Shown here piece by piece: positions 1 through 11,871 of a stretch of 64,000 nucleotides of DNA. Under the pieces are notes generated by a model that was not told where the DNA came from, did not search any database, and saw nothing but the letters and a program-made list of their open reading frames with translations. The DNA is from Laburnicola sp. R22_1 (taxonomy: Eukaryota > Ascomycota > Dothideomycetes > Pleosporales > Didymosphaeriaceae). Location of the stretch: contig JACONQ010000004.1 in assembly GCA_014281115.1 (NCBI GenBank), positions 4,092,001 through 4,156,000 of the forward strand, written 5' to 3'. The translations under genes and the position numbers were made by a program. Position 1 is the stretch's first letter. Each line of letters begins with the position of its first letter.

Positions 1-308
1 AACCCAATCCATGGATGGCTGCCGGATAATGTGCCACTATGGCACTAGCGGAAATGGTCCGCCGCGGCCCCGCCGCTCCCGCCAATTCACAGCTGCAGCC
101 GACCGAACTACTGCCGAACGGTGCCCGTGTCGGCATAGACGCATCACGCATGTGTCATGAGGTTTGTCTAGTGGCATGGGCGACTTGGTTGGCGCTCTAG
201 AGAGGGGTCTCGATAGCGCACGAGCTGGCCGCTGCTTCCCCTGCATGCGCCCCGTATTGTTGTGGCTATATAAGGTTCCAGTTTCCAATTTTTCCCATCG
301 AATCATCA

Positions 309-394
309 GGCGTGGTGGCGGAGTGGTTAACGCGTTAGCCTCGAATGGTAAGCTAATTCCTTCGGGAGCGCAGGTTCGAATCCTGCCCACGTCG
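309..394 (+). tRNA. tRNA-Ser(CGA) with a 5-nt anticodon-loop insertion
   Basis: Cloverleaf read by eye. Acceptor 309-315 pairs with 387-393, with discriminator G394. The D-arm stem is 318-320/331-333. The anticodon stem 335-339 (TTAGC) pairs perfectly with 352-356 (GCTAA). Anticodon CGA is at 342-344. The class II variable arm is 357-369 (stem TCC/GGA around TTCG). The T arm is 370-386 with loop TTCGAAT. The anticodon loop has 12 nt instead of 7, so about 5 nt (near 346-350) are extra, placed where eukaryotic tRNA introns lie (after base 37). The other fold, stem 335-339 with 347-351, leaves a G-G mismatch and an 18-nt variable arm. A T-run starting at 395 fits a Pol III terminator. It decodes UCG. 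Confidence 0.93.
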
Positions 395-1303
395 TTCTTT
401 TTTTTCTATCTTTTCGGAGGGTAGATGTTCTTTTTTTGCACTTCTCTTATTATTCCTCGCTGTTACATGCATGGTACATAAGTTGCGCTATTAGGCAAGG
501 CAAAAACGACCCATAGTGACTCGTGAGTAAGTTGTGGAGTGTCAGTCGTGTTCTCCCCTAAGAAACTCCCTATCTATTTACTGTCCATTTGCTCTTCCAT
601 TCAAAGACTCCGTAGTCGACACCAGCCCACCCAACTCTACGCAAAAATGAAAACCCACGCTTTCCGCCCCAAATCTACCATCTAATCCCCCTAACATTCA
701 CCATGCCCTCCCTCCCCCCAACAACCACCACCACCCCCGTCCACGCAAACACAACCTTCAACCTACAGACCCGCCTCTCACTCCCACCTCCCTCAGCTCC
801 CCCCTCCAAGCCGCAAACCTCTCCCTCCCACGCCGCACCGCCTCCCCCCCCAACCCCCTAACCAACCATATCCTCACACATCAAAGCAACGCTCGCAGTC
901 CACGCCCCAAGCACCAGCTGCAAAGATCCCCGCCGCGGCGCACGACCTCGCGCCGTTTCGATCGTGGCGGGCGTTCCTGGGGCGACAGCATAGCATGTCA
1001 GTGTGACGAGTTGGGCGCATACGGGGGTGTATGAGTGTGGGTTTGGCACGGAGCGAGCTGCGCTGGCGTATGTGCGTCCTGCTATGCCGCTGGTGGACGG
1101 GTGTGTGCAGAATCCAGATTATGGAGGGGGTGCCGCGACGTGGCCGGGGTCACGAGGAGGCGAAGACGGAGAGTGGGAATGGGAAGTGGTACGATGACGG
1201 GGTTGATGGGGTGGTGTATTTGGAAAGGGGGGCTACGGGTTAGTTGGTACGGGATCCGATGGCATGGCTTTGATTTTGTTGGGTAGATGAATGAAGAGGG
1301 GGA
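395..1303. other. Intergenic; possible decayed coding remnant at 703-1240
   Basis: No intact gene was found. From the ATG at 703, plausible protein-like segments continue to about 1240 only if the frame is changed several times (near 790, 870 and 990). The last segment reads like a conserved Gly/Tyr/Cys-containing stretch. I do not recognise the family. It could be a pseudogene, a gene with several introns I cannot place, or chance in C-rich sequence. Confidence 0.3.
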
Positions 1304-2540
1304 TTAAGACGATGGAGAGGCTCCGAATGCGAGGAGGATGGCGTCTACGCTCACGTTGTGCCCGCCAGCTACGGTGTCCTTCCAGATCTCGTCCGTCACG
1401 CGTTCTGCCTCCGCGAGTATGCTGAAGTGTGGACTTGGTTCTGCCTTTAGCCATTTGAAGTCGTCGATTTGGTCCCATGAGTTCGTAGCGGTGGAAAGCT
1501 CGTCTACCATCTACATACGTGTGAGCGGGTATTCTAGCGTCAAAGTAAAGCGTACATGAACTTACGTAGGCCTGCGGTAACGGCGCAAAGCGAATGTCTT
1601 CGCAATCCTCTATGATGGGCCGACTCGAGCAGTGAAGATAGACATTCACGTTTTTGGAGGCGTGCATCCGGAATTGCCGACACGAGGTAACAAGGACACT
1701 GTTCTCGACGCTCGTCATATGTATCGGGCCCGAAACCTGTCCGCACACCACCAACGAATCTTTTATGTCCTTCAGCGTCAACGTCGCAAAAGGTTCTCCG
1801 TTCGTTGTCGAAGGCGACAAATCTACAACGCTGTGTCGTACGTTGGACACGGTGCCCGAGCTTGCAGACTGCGAAGCAGACGCCGGCAGAACGATATGCG
1901 CGCCCTCATGACCCGACACCGTGACGCCCTTCTCCCCCGCCACATAGCCATCCTTCTCGTTATCCCCCTCATTCTGCGCGACCAACGCCGCCTCCTTCTT
2001 TTCCTCCCCAGGACTCAACTTCTCCAGCGGCGTCGGCGCAAACGCACTCCCCATCGCACTCGGCAGGGTCGAAGACTCGGCCGAACTCCACCCCTCGCGG
2101 CCAGGCCCAAGCAGCTTCTTGTTCTGCGCCATCTCCGCCGCCTCCCCGATGCTAATCGCACTGGCATTCTTCTTCGTCTTGAAGCTGAACTTCTTGGTGC
2201 CGCCCAACTCGTTGCGGACGCCCTGCAGCTTCTCGGAGAGGGCTTTGATGGCCTCGCCGTACGTGCGCTGGTCGTAGGCGGGGATGTAGGCCGCCGCGTC
2301 TTTCACTTCAGAAGAGAGGCGCGAGATGCCGGCGAGGCAGTGGTCGATGGCGTCGGCGCGTTCGCCAGCGATAGGAGAGGTGCTGGCGAGCCGGGCCATC
2401 TGGTCTTGGAGGGCTGGCCGGTGTTAGGCGGACGGACGGAGAGAAGAGGGAGACGCACCGGCGGCTTCATGCTGGAAGTAGCGGAAGAAGCGCTCTTTGG
2501 AGGCTGTTTCTGGCTGCGGAGACGCTGCAGGGGTGGCCAT
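1304..2540 (-). CDS. Tubulin-binding cofactor C (TBCC)
   Basis: Three exons: 2540-2459, 2413-1566 and 1510-1304, encoding 378 aa. TBCC acts late in the tubulin folding pathway as the GTPase activator of beta-tubulin in the cofactor C/D/E complex, releasing assembly-competent alpha/beta dimers in the cytosol. The N-terminal ~100 residues are helical (cofactor C spectrin-like bundle). A low-complexity acidic linker follows. The beta-helical C-CAP/cofactor C domain spans about 232-350 and contains C272-R-Q-F-R276, matching the conserved Q-x-R arginine-finger motif, followed by the typical HCSSRPIIEDC stretch. Introns of 45 and 55 nt have good donors, and the first has a CTAAC branch site. The start was chosen because it precedes a conserved ERFFRYFQ helix. 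The length suits the family. Expression is probably constitutive; no regulatory site was recognised. Confidence 0.9.
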
Positions 2541-2979
2541 TGCGACTATAGAGGGGCGTGGTGTTGTAGAGGCGACGAGGACGTGTGATGAGGATGTGGA
2601 GGTTTCTACTGTATTCACGACGGTAGTTGTGGAGAGCTTTTGTTGAAGAGGGGCCGCCCGAGGGCCTTGCAGACTTGGTGTGGGGTAGACGGCACCATTG
2701 GGGAATTGGGGAAAGTGTGTGATTTGGGATCAGCGATGACATGCTGTAGGAGGGAACATCCGCGTCGCGTGCGCACCGTCGCATGATTATGATGATGCAC
2801 GGTGCCTATTATTGCCTGTCGCGCTACCCCGCATTTGGGGTCGGTTCACCCACCCTCATCCTCACTCTGAGGTCCGAAAGAGGCATGTAAGAAAGCTATC
2901 CATCAAGTCCCCGAAAGCCCTGATTATTCCCAAAAGAAACCGTTACGCCTCCTCCATCCCGGATGCCACGCAACAACCT

Positions 2980-3877
2980 CTACTGCTCACTCAAAGCCTT
3001 CGTCCCAATGCGCACCAAGTCCGCATTCTCAAGCGGCTCCTTCTCAAACCCATTGTACACCTGGTTGATCATAGCAGCCGCAAACTCCCTGATGCCAATC
3101 TTCCCAGAGATCAAGCCGGCGAGGGCGCCCACGATGGTCATGACGATTCCAGGCGGGTTGGGCAGGACAAGACCGGGCTTCGCGGCGGCGGCCTCCCAAC
3201 CGGTGGCCGTGTGCTTCTCGGCGAACTCGAGGCAGTCGACTTCGATGCGGCCCTGTAACGTATAAGCATAATGCGGACACGCCCATCCCGAAGTTCCGTC
3301 TTAGGTTTCCTTCTTTGTTCGGAAGAGGGGCAGCGAGGTAGAAGAGCCTTACCTTCAACCGGATATACTCCTTGAATATCGGGGGCGTAGGCCCATCAGG
3401 CGTACGCGGTGTATCAGGTCCGCTGATGTACAAAAAGCGGAACGTGCCCTTCTTGCCCTTGGCCGCGCGCGCAGCCTCAATCTGCTCCAGCGCGCGCAGC
3501 GTGTACGTCTGGTTGACCTTCTTGACCTCGTCGAACGGCATGCCGCGGGTCTTCTGGGGTAGGAGGGCAAGAGCCCTACGTCCACATGTTAACCGCATTG
3601 TTCATGCCCACTAGTGAAGGTATAGTATAGGAGCATCGTACCAAATGGCTGCATCCGCATCCGCAAGCTGCTCTTTCACATCCTCGGGGTACTTTTCAAA
3701 GTCTTTGACCACCAGGCTCTTCAGCTTGCTGGTGTCTGCGCCTGCGGCCGTGCCCTCGGGCACACCGACGGGCTTGCGAGCCAAAGCATAGATGGCAGTG
3801 ACCTTGGGGTTGGACAGGCACTGCCTGATGATTTCCGTGCCGACGAAGCCAGTGGCGCCGCCGACGATCAACTTCAT
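2980..3877 (-). CDS. NAD(P)-binding Rossmann-fold (NmrA/HIM1-like) protein
   Basis: Exons 3877-3642, 3575-3353 and 3252-2980 give 243 aa. The start MKLIVGGATGFVG is a classical Rossmann nucleotide-binding loop (GGATGFVG, GxxGxxG type) of atypical short-chain dehydrogenase/NmrA-like proteins. Downstream residues LYISGPDTPR and a C-terminal helical tail resemble small fungal nucleoside-diphosphate-sugar-epimerase-like proteins of about 240 aa. There is no clear Tyr-x3-Lys catalytic pair, so enzymatic activity is uncertain; redox sensing or binding of NAD(P) is as likely. Introns are 66 and 100 nt with standard borders. It lies tail-to-head upstream of the TBCC gene on the same strand, 439 bp apart, with no functional link evident. 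Confidence 0.85.
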
Positions 3878-5330
3878 ATTGGCTGATGTGTCTTTGTTCG
3901 CTTCTGTATCTGCGTAGGTGTGGGAGCTGTGCGTGAGAGAACCTGTGGCTTCACCTTCTGGTGAGGAGACTGTGTAGTATAGGTGGGAGAGAGAGATAAC
4001 AAGATGAACCCGGAGAGATGCCAGAAGAACAAAGAAATCGGGAGTCAGACACAGTCAGTCAGTCCGTTGGTCAGTTATTTAGCCCGTCAGACCGGGGCAA
4101 AGCAAGTTATATCTAGCCACCGGGGATTAAACCGGGGCGTTTGCACAGCGCGACAGCTCGGTGTTCGGCGAACAAGCATACCGTAAAGCGGATTCATTGG
4201 CCTGGCTATCATTTTCTTCTCGTATCTGTCTCAGTAGTCGGTTATTCCGTGCTCTGCAAGGCGATTGTGATCGGTGGTGCTGGTGATGGGGGAGCTTTGC
4301 CGCCTCCGATTGGCTCGCTTGTTTGGAGGGCAGTGAATGACATGGGTCGGGACGCCGGAGGCGGGCTTTCTCTTTGTATGGCTGTACCGGGGGTGGGGGA
4401 TGGCGTGAGCCACTATCACTTCGTTGCTTGGCTTTGCGGCGTGGGTAGCTCGGTTGGAGGTTTGTTGCTGCGCGCTCGCTCTTTTTGCTTTTGGTTAGTG
4501 AGGTGTGATTGGAAGTGCGGGGCTAAGTTACTATTATGGTTGTGTATTTAGTTTGTAGGCATGGCTGCAGGGCCGCGTTGAAGGGTTAAAGTGAATGGAT
4601 GGTGGATATCGGAGAATCCGAATGTACTACACGGGAGAAACCTTCTTTCTGTAGGTAGATGAGCTGTTTCCTACTAGGAATCACACACTACAGACTACAC
4701 GCGACATTACCGCCCCGCAAGTTTCTTAAATATTACACGATGTCTTTCGCCGTCTTGAACGTGCAACCCCTCTTATTACAATCATGTGTCAAATATAGCG
4801 AACAACCAACCAAACAACCAAACAGTGCGAGCTCTTCTCCATCTAATCTAGTCTCCAAGACACGTCACGTCAGCAGACAAGTGATTAGTCGATTAGAAGA
4901 CAAGCAAGTGACAGGGATGGCACTGTTTATCCGATCGTAAGCTAGCGAAGCGCTCACAGATGCGCATCCATCCTTTTCTTATTCATAGCAAACACGAATG
5001 TATCTTAAATACAGAAATGAAGAAATATTGTACAAAACGGACACCTGCCTCTATGTATTTAAGTATGAGTAAGTTAGTTACCCAATTCACTCGTATGTAC
5101 TGCGTGGAGCACGCCTGCATACAGGTGTAGCGACTTCCCCAGACGTCTGGATTAACGATGACGATCAGGTACCTACAAAATCACCCATGTATCCATTAAA
5201 ATAGATGCATAGATAGGTAGTCGCAGAAAGCAAGCCACGTAGTAGGTACCAATACCATCCACAGACGCCTTCTTAAAAACGCTTCGTGTCGTTCAGCTGG
5301 CCGGCGGGAAGACAAAGACTCAGACGGGGT

Positions 5331-5367
<37 letters not shown>

Positions 5368-5738
5368 ACTAGATTTAGAGGAGTGGGGCTGGAGAAAAGG
5401 TTAGGATGAGATGGGATGCTTTGCGTTTTAGCGATGTTAGGGTGCGGGATGGTGGTTGATTGAGTGTGAGAGCGTATGACTTGCGGATAAAGGGGAGGGA
5501 GGGAGCGAAGGGATATAGAGGATGCTTCGAGTGTTTCACGGTTCTAAACTCCAGCCTTAGCCTCAATAAGTCAGGTACCTCATGTCCTTGGATCAGACTG
5601 TGACCGTCCTCCTCGAATATGGGCTGTTCCCGCGCGATATGAAAGAGAGTATGAATGGACAGTCAAGATGAGAAAGTACAAAAAACGGCGTACGCCTAGT
5701 AGCACAGTCGATAGAATATATGTACAAACGCCTGCAGC
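3878..5738. other. Intergenic region with TA microsatellite
   Basis: About 1.86 kb between two minus-strand genes. No open frame shows family resemblance or a consistent splice pattern. The one clear element is an uninterrupted TA dinucleotide tract at about 5333-5363. The short frames at 4141-4551 and 4659-4940 lack codon-bias or motif support. Confidence 0.6.
5333..5363. repeat. (TA)n microsatellite
   Basis: About 15 TA dinucleotides in a row, in the 3' flank of the complex I subunit gene. It is likely length-polymorphic. Confidence 0.95.
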
Positions 5739-6494
5739 TCAGAGGCTGGCCGTACGGTCCACGTTGGTGCTCTGGAACTTCTCTTGCGTCTCCTTCACGT
5801 CTATGCCGTACTTGGCCAATAGTCGCTCCCGTCTCCGCTCCTCGTAGCCCGGCCCGTAGATGCCTGTCGCTGTTAGCAATGCCTTCGCCGTACGGTCGGT
5901 AGAACGCACCCCGGCCCTCGCCCAGCTGCTCCAGCGTCTCCTGCAACGGCCTCCGGCGCATCTTGCGCATCTCCTCTTTCCGCTCGACCTCGTCCTGGTC
6001 GTCCTCTTTGATTGCGTAACCGCGGAGGCCGTTGGTATATCGGAGGGCGGTCATGAGAGTACTATAAACGACGCCTGCACCTAGCATCACCCCGAAACTT
6101 CGCCCTACAAAAGTCAGTACGGCCCCCGACAGAAAGACTGGATGGCGTACTGTAGAAGCCAAGTGTCGTGCCTGCCATGAAGCCCGCGATGGCCTCGCCG
6201 TAGAGGTCGTCCTTCTGCCGCAGGTTCGCGACCGCGTCGTGCGTGAACTGGTATGCGAGCCCTGCGCCCCCTGCTCCTCAATTAGCGGCGTCCACACGGC
6301 CGTGCTGGACACGCACCGAATACGGCAATTATGCCCCCCGAGCGCGTGATGATGCCCATGGCGCCGACATTCTGCTTCCTCAGTGTGTTCTGCACGCCGG
6401 CAAAGATGGCGCCGACGGCAGTGAGCTGGAGGGCTGAGCTCGCCGTGTTTGCGAGCGTGTCTCGCGGATGGAAGGTTTCGTGTTGGTCGGCCAT
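5739..6494 (-). CDS. Mitochondrial complex I subunit NDUFA11/B14.7 (Tim17 fold)
   Basis: Exons 6494-6317, 6270-6151, 6104-5910 and 5863-5739 encode 205 aa. It is an accessory subunit of NADH:ubiquinone oxidoreductase, embedded in the inner mitochondrial membrane and needed for stability of the membrane arm and supercomplexes. The sequence shows HPRDTLANTASS, then a first membrane helix, the QNTL-KQNVGAMGIITRSGG signature, further Gly-rich Tim17-like helices (AIAGFMAGTTLGF, GVMLGAGVVYSTL) and a charged C-terminal tail, as in fungal 21.3b-type subunits. Three introns of 46 nt each fit the fungal minimum. Start 6494 has an ideal GCCATGG context; an in-frame ATG at 6605 would add 37 residues and cannot be excluded. 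It is divergent from the deubiquitinase gene across a 459-bp shared promoter. Confidence 0.9.
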
Positions 6495-6953
6495 GGCGGG
6501 CACAATGGGCGTGGGCGTGGAGGTCGAAGTCGTCCACTCGGCGGAGCTCTTGCGGGTGAGGTTGGGCCGGCCCGCTAGCGAGATGCAGGTGCTTGGCGCC
6601 ATCATTGCAGGAGCTCACAGAGTCACAGTGTTTGGCTTGGGCAGTCTGGCCGGCCACGCTGCACACGCACACGCTGGTTTTTGGTTGTTGGTCTGCCGAT
6701 TCCAGTCTGCTCGCATGCCCGTCACACGTCTATTCACTCGTACGTAGCCCTGCTAGCGGAGTGCTGCACCGCTCCACACACACACTCCCCGCGCCCGTCT
6801 CGCGCCTGCCGCCTAGAGAGCGCGCCCAAACGCACCGCACCTCGCACACTCGTCCTCGACTGCACCCTCCCACGGCCGCCGTGACCTCTACCTACACGCC
6901 CACCCTCTGCCGCGCACCCTCCGCTGTATTGCTGAAGCTGCCTCCCCGCAGTC
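6495..6953. promoter_or_regulatory. Shared divergent promoter region
   Basis: This 459-bp interval separates the start codons of the complex I subunit (minus) and the UBP2-like gene (plus). It is rich in CA/CG and CTC runs. I see no TATA box, as is usual for fungal housekeeping genes. If the longer complex I start at 6605 is used, it shrinks to 348 bp. Confidence 0.5.
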
Positions 6954-9900
6954 ATGGGCATCCCAGGTCAGTGCCTGCCGAGTGTCCAGACTGACATGCG
7001 CGCTCTAACCATGCCCTCCAGGCAAAACGGCACCCCTCCTGCTGCGGGATCTGCTCACGTACGACCCACGCTTCGAAGAGCTCGCTGGACGGAACCTGCT
7101 CACCTCCCCGCCGCCCCAGCACGATTCAAGCGCCCTCGGGCGGTCATACGCCGTTCCCTCGAAGAATTGCCGCCATGAGCTCCAGCTCAAGGAAGAGCAG
7201 AGCGCACTCCCGCAACAGGGCACGGATCCGGACCAGACCACCATCTACAAGATCGCAGCAATTTGCCCCAGATGTCGCTGGCACTTCGATATCGTAGTCG
7301 ACTTTCGCGACGACGGATCCAAAAACAGCCCCTGCCGAAAGTCCAACCACGAGTTTCCGCTACACCACTTTCTGTTCAACGGCGAACTCGACCAGGAGCG
7401 AGCCGGCAGTCTTGGGGACCAGGCCAAGCCGCGAACATACAACTTCGGCTGTTCAGCAGCCAAATGCCCGGTCGAGCTACGCATACGCATGTCACCGCCG
7501 CGCTTCACTGACTTGGATATCCGCGTGTTGACGGACCGGGCCCATCTGCGGAGACGATGGGAGGATTCCAAACAAATCTCTGGAATGCGCGCAGATGCGG
7601 ACATGGCGCGGTCCATCGATGCGCCTGACTTTCTCAACACCTATCTCCAAGATAGCTTCAAGAACCAAAAGGGCAAGAGGAGGATACCGCTTCTGAACCG
7701 CAAGTTCCTCAAGACGTTCGGCAGAGACTGTGACGACATTCTTAGGAAGCTCGGTTTTACAGACGCCCTGGAACAGGAGGACGATGGCTCTCCCGCCGAG
7801 GTTTGGTACCTGCCCACGCCTGGGCCCGTTCAAAATCCCTTAGATACCTTTGAGCCAACAATCCGCAATATCATCGAAGACGCGCGATATGAGCTCAACG
7901 CCATCATTCTCGCCCGGCCTGAATCAGAGCGCTCCACTGCTCGCCATGTGCCCATGCACACCACACCCGCGCGCAAATATATCGAAATGGCTCTAGATTG
8001 TGACGACTACGAGCTTAGGAGCAATCATATGCAGACGCGGAGTACATCACATGAAGAAGACCATCCATACTATGCTGGTCTTGGTACGCTGGCAGACTTT
8101 GCGGATTCTCTATTGCTATTTGCATATCAGCGCCAAGTTGACGTGGACCAAAAAAATACTCCCTATTACTTTGAATGCTTGCAGGACCTCTCCGTGGGCC
8201 GGAAAAGCGAGACACTCCAGTCCGAAGTTGCCGTCCTCGCTTCCAAAGGATACTCCAACCGAAGCGAGGTTGCTGCTGCCTACCGCTGCCTTGCTATCGA
8301 CCCTGCGCACGTGGATGCTCTCAGCGACGAGATCATCACCAATCAATTCAGGTCGCGACTATCAGACATCAGCCCCAGCATGGCTCAAGAGTCGCGCAAA
8401 GCTCTTCTCGTCATCGGCATTGCCCGTAACAGCGACCGCATCACGCGCGAAGCATCCGATGCTATTGAAACTTATCAGCAGGCGCTCTCGTGGCTAGATC
8501 TGGACGACGAAAACACTAGTGACGACTTTGTCCTCTCCATGTTTGTCATGAAAACCAGTGATAATCCTGTGAATAAAGAGACTGGGCGAAAAGCGATCAA
8601 GATTATAGCAGATCATCGAAAAAGCCAACGGTTATGGGGCTGGCTGGAGACGGGCGACATGGACGTGGCTGAAATGGACGCGGCTGAAGCCTACGCTACC
8701 CTTTCTATTCCCGACAGGACATCTAAACTGGACTTGGGGATCCTGCAATCGCAGGTTACTATGATGATGGAATCCGACCCGCAAAACACAGACAGGCTAC
8801 GACTCGCCCACGAGAAAGTTCGCCAACACCAGGAAACCACATTTGGCAAATCCTACGATTTTCAGGAACGCTCGACGGTCAACTATCCACTCGAGTCGTG
8901 GCCCGTGGGTTGTTGCAACATCGGCAACACTTGTTATTTGAATAGCGTGCTACAATTCTTATTCACGATCAAGCCGTTGCGGGATATGGTTCTGGATTGC
9001 GATGCACACTTGCAGGAGCTCTCGCCGGAAGCACTGGCGCCAAAGCGTGTTGGGCGTACCGCCGTCACCCGCGCAAGGGCAGAGACTGGCCAAAAATGTA
9101 AGTATTGAATCGTTGTATGAAGTCAGCGCTGACAATAACAGTCGTTCGAGAATTGCACACACTATTCCGGCATATGATTGCCGCACCAACACACAACATC
9201 CGACCAGCAAGGTCGCTTGCTGCTTTGGCACTCACGAGAGGCGAAAGCGCAGATACCGTGATCGAGAACAGTAACGATGGAAACACACGGCACTCAGGGC
9301 TTGGCAAGGTTGGGGCCTTGCCAATTAGCGGTCCTATGCCGCCACCAGGCTTCAATGCCTCTAGACCTCCTACTCCTGCCGATTCGGTCATGGATGACAG
9401 CAACGATGCAGAAGGCGATGCCGATAGCATGAAAGCCATGGACCTGATGGCAGACTCCAACGGCACTGGTGCCACTGAACCCGACCCACCATCGCGCCCT
9501 CCTCCAATTCCGCCTAGGCCGCAAGCTACCGCGGACATCGGACTGAAAGAGCTCGAGGATGTTGCTCAGCAACAAGATGCTGCTGAGATTCTAAACAACG
9601 TGTTCGACTTGGTGTCGTGCGCCATCAAGGGAGAGTCTACCCTCCGTGACGGTGAACAACTCGATCTGATAAAGAGGCTTTTCTTCTCCGATGTTACAAC
9701 CGTACGAAGAAGCAACGGCGAAGTCGTTCCCAAGACCGATCTTCAAGACAACGTTCTTGTCTCGACCAAGGGTCGGGATAGAACCCTGTGCGCTGCCCTG
9801 GACGATGAATTTGGCCTCACCGAGCTGGAAAACGGCGCTACCAAGTACGAATTCTTCGAGGAAGCCTCCCCAATTCAGATTATCAATGTTCGACGACTAC

Positions 9901-10748
9901 AATTTGAGATGGGCCAAGCTCGGAAGGACGAGTCGCACCTTGCGCTAGATAAGGTCCTGTACCTGGACCGATACCTCAAGAAGACCAAAACGCTTTCCGA
10001 GGAGCAGCTGCAAGAACTGCGCAATCAGCAGTGGCAGCTACAGTCCGAGTTACGATCCCTCGAATGCCGCAAGCAGGTGCTCAAGGAGACTGAGTTCAAA
10101 GATGTCGATCTTCCGGGTGTTCTCGACGAGACGGCCTGTGTGGTGGAAAAACTCTATGGAGAATTGCCAGAGCTCACTTCCGAGTCAGGACTCCCTTCTG
10201 CGTCGCCGGAAACGAGCCCCGAACTGGGCGAGCTCAAACCAGCCCGCCGAGAAGACGTTTCCAACCATCTTAGCCAACGCGCCGACGAGCTCCGCCCGGA
10301 GTTGGCCGAGATCCACGCGCGCATGGATACATTGGAGCGCGAAATCGATTCCGTCTTTGAGAACTGCCAAGACCACCCGTATCGGCTGCACGCCATCTTC
10401 ATGCACGCGGGCTCGCATCGTGGCGGCCACTACTGGATCTACATCTACGACTTCCAGAACAACATGTGGCGCAAGTACAACGATGAAACCGTCACGGAGG
10501 AGTCGGAAGACAGCATTCTTCAGCGGGTGCAGCAGGACCGTGCGCCTACGAGTACGGGTATCGTCTATGTGCGCGAGGATGTCGCGACGGAGTTTACGGA
10601 GGCGGTGTGTCGGATGCCGGAGGCGAGAGAGGCGTCCAACGACCAGGGCGATGTCGAGATGAGGGATGTGGTCGATCTGGGGGCGCATCCGGTTGTTAAG
10701 ATGGATGATTTTACCCATGTGCAGGTTATCCATGGGGTTGAGGAGTAA
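6954..10748 (+). CDS. UBP2-like ubiquitin-specific protease
   Basis: Exons 6954-6966 (13 nt), 7022-9097 and 9142-10748 encode 1231 aa. It is a cysteine deubiquitinase of peptidase family C19. Yeast Ubp2 (about 1270 aa) trims K63-linked chains and opposes the E3 ligase Rsp5 in membrane-protein trafficking; that role here is inference from overall length and layout. The Cys box GNTCYLNSVLQFLF has the nucleophile at C642. The His box SHRGGHYWIYI has the catalytic His at 1126, followed by YND at 1142-1144. The N-terminal half holds a Cys-rich ICPRCRWHF segment and long helical repeats. Between the boxes lies a ~480-residue insertion with an acidic/Pro-rich stretch and a coiled coil (about 920-1000). 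The 55- and 44-nt introns have CTAAC/CTGAC branch sites. Confidence 0.93.
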
Positions 10749-11871
10749 GATGCGGAGCAGTCACGCTGCAAGGAGATCTGACTCCTACTCCTACTCCTCC
10801 TCCTCCTCCTCCAACCAACGTGCCATTCTTCCTTGGCATTGATTTGGAGCGTTTGCGCTGACTCTACTTCTCTCCTGTGCTAGGCTTCGACCTAGTCCTC
10901 TTCGCGACCACCACCACCGCAACCACAGTCACAGGAGCCCACTTCCAACATCGTCGTCGTCTAGTCCGCCCGTCGAATCGATTCAACACATCAGCCTCGG
11001 TTCCTCCCCCCGCTGCAGCGGGTTTCGCGTCGTGCGTCGCGTGCAGCCTGTGGCTTGTCCTGTTTCTTCGACCCCTTTGTCTACTACGACGGGGAAGCGT
11101 GGCCCCAGACATTTTTCTACGCCGTTGGAGTCGAGCGGGAGTCCGGGGAAGAAGAGTCGCTGGGATGGCGGAGCGGGAGCGGGTGTTGCGCTGAGGGATT
11201 TGGAGTTGAGGCCTAGGGAGGAGGGTGGTGAGGGTGGTGGATGGGGTTGAATGATGGCTTGGAAGCCGCTTTCTTGGCTTCTTGCTTTCTTGGCTTCTTG
11301 CTTTCTTGGCTTCTTGCTTTCTTGGCTTCTTGCTTTCTTTCTTTCTTGGTGTTGCCTGGTCTGGGGCTGGGGCTGGGGCTTGTCTTTTCTTGCCTTGCCT
11401 TGGTGGTGCCCATGGATGGGGCGTATTGAGTAAGGGGGGTTTGTTTTTTGTATATGATATGCGTGGCGTGGCGTGGCGTGGAGTACGTTTATAGAGAGTT
11501 GAGTGGTGGGATGGAGGTTAGGCCTCTTCATTCTAGGCATGCATGCTATGCTAGACAACTAAGCATCGGTAGAAGAGATCCGATTTAGAAAATCGGATTC
11601 CCGGATTAGAATTGAGCTGGGGAATTAGAATTGCAAAAGGGGAATGCGAATGCGCAATATAGAACCTCTGCAATTGGTTGGACAATTTTCCGTAATATAC
11701 CATCATCCATCCATCGTATCATATCGTACCGTATACCCCAGCCCCAACTCCGACTATATCCCCTCCCATGCCGTCCTATCCCTATATGATATCGATGATA
11801 CCCCAACACCACATAAACATAAACAACACCACCAGCAAAAACTAAACCTCCCACACCACCCAAACTCACAC
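10749..11871. other. Convergent intergenic region with simple repeats
   Basis: This lies between the 3' ends of the deubiquitinase and the Slm1-like gene. It contains a CTC/CTA trinucleotide tract at about 10783-10813 and a 16-bp minisatellite (separate entry). An open plus-strand frame to 11250 ends in a Gly/Glu-rich low-complexity tail. I cannot assign it to a family and regard it as probably non-coding 3' flank. Confidence 0.5.
11271..11334. repeat. 16-bp minisatellite, four copies
   Basis: The unit TTCTTGGCTTCTTGCT is repeated four times without interruption, followed by a (TTTC)n remnant. Confidence 0.95.

Noticed and set aside
1632..2588. 318-codon plus-strand open frame
   Set aside because: Antisense shadow of the TBCC gene; Arg-rich with no motif, while the other strand encodes a clear TBCC domain.
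4141..4551. 136-codon open frame in the 4-5.7 kb gap
   Set aside because: No motif, no splice support, and composition resembling random sequence.
10983..11558. 191-codon minus-strand frame with Lys/Arg/Ser/Gln repeats
   Set aside because: Produced by the 16-bp minisatellite; no conserved domain.
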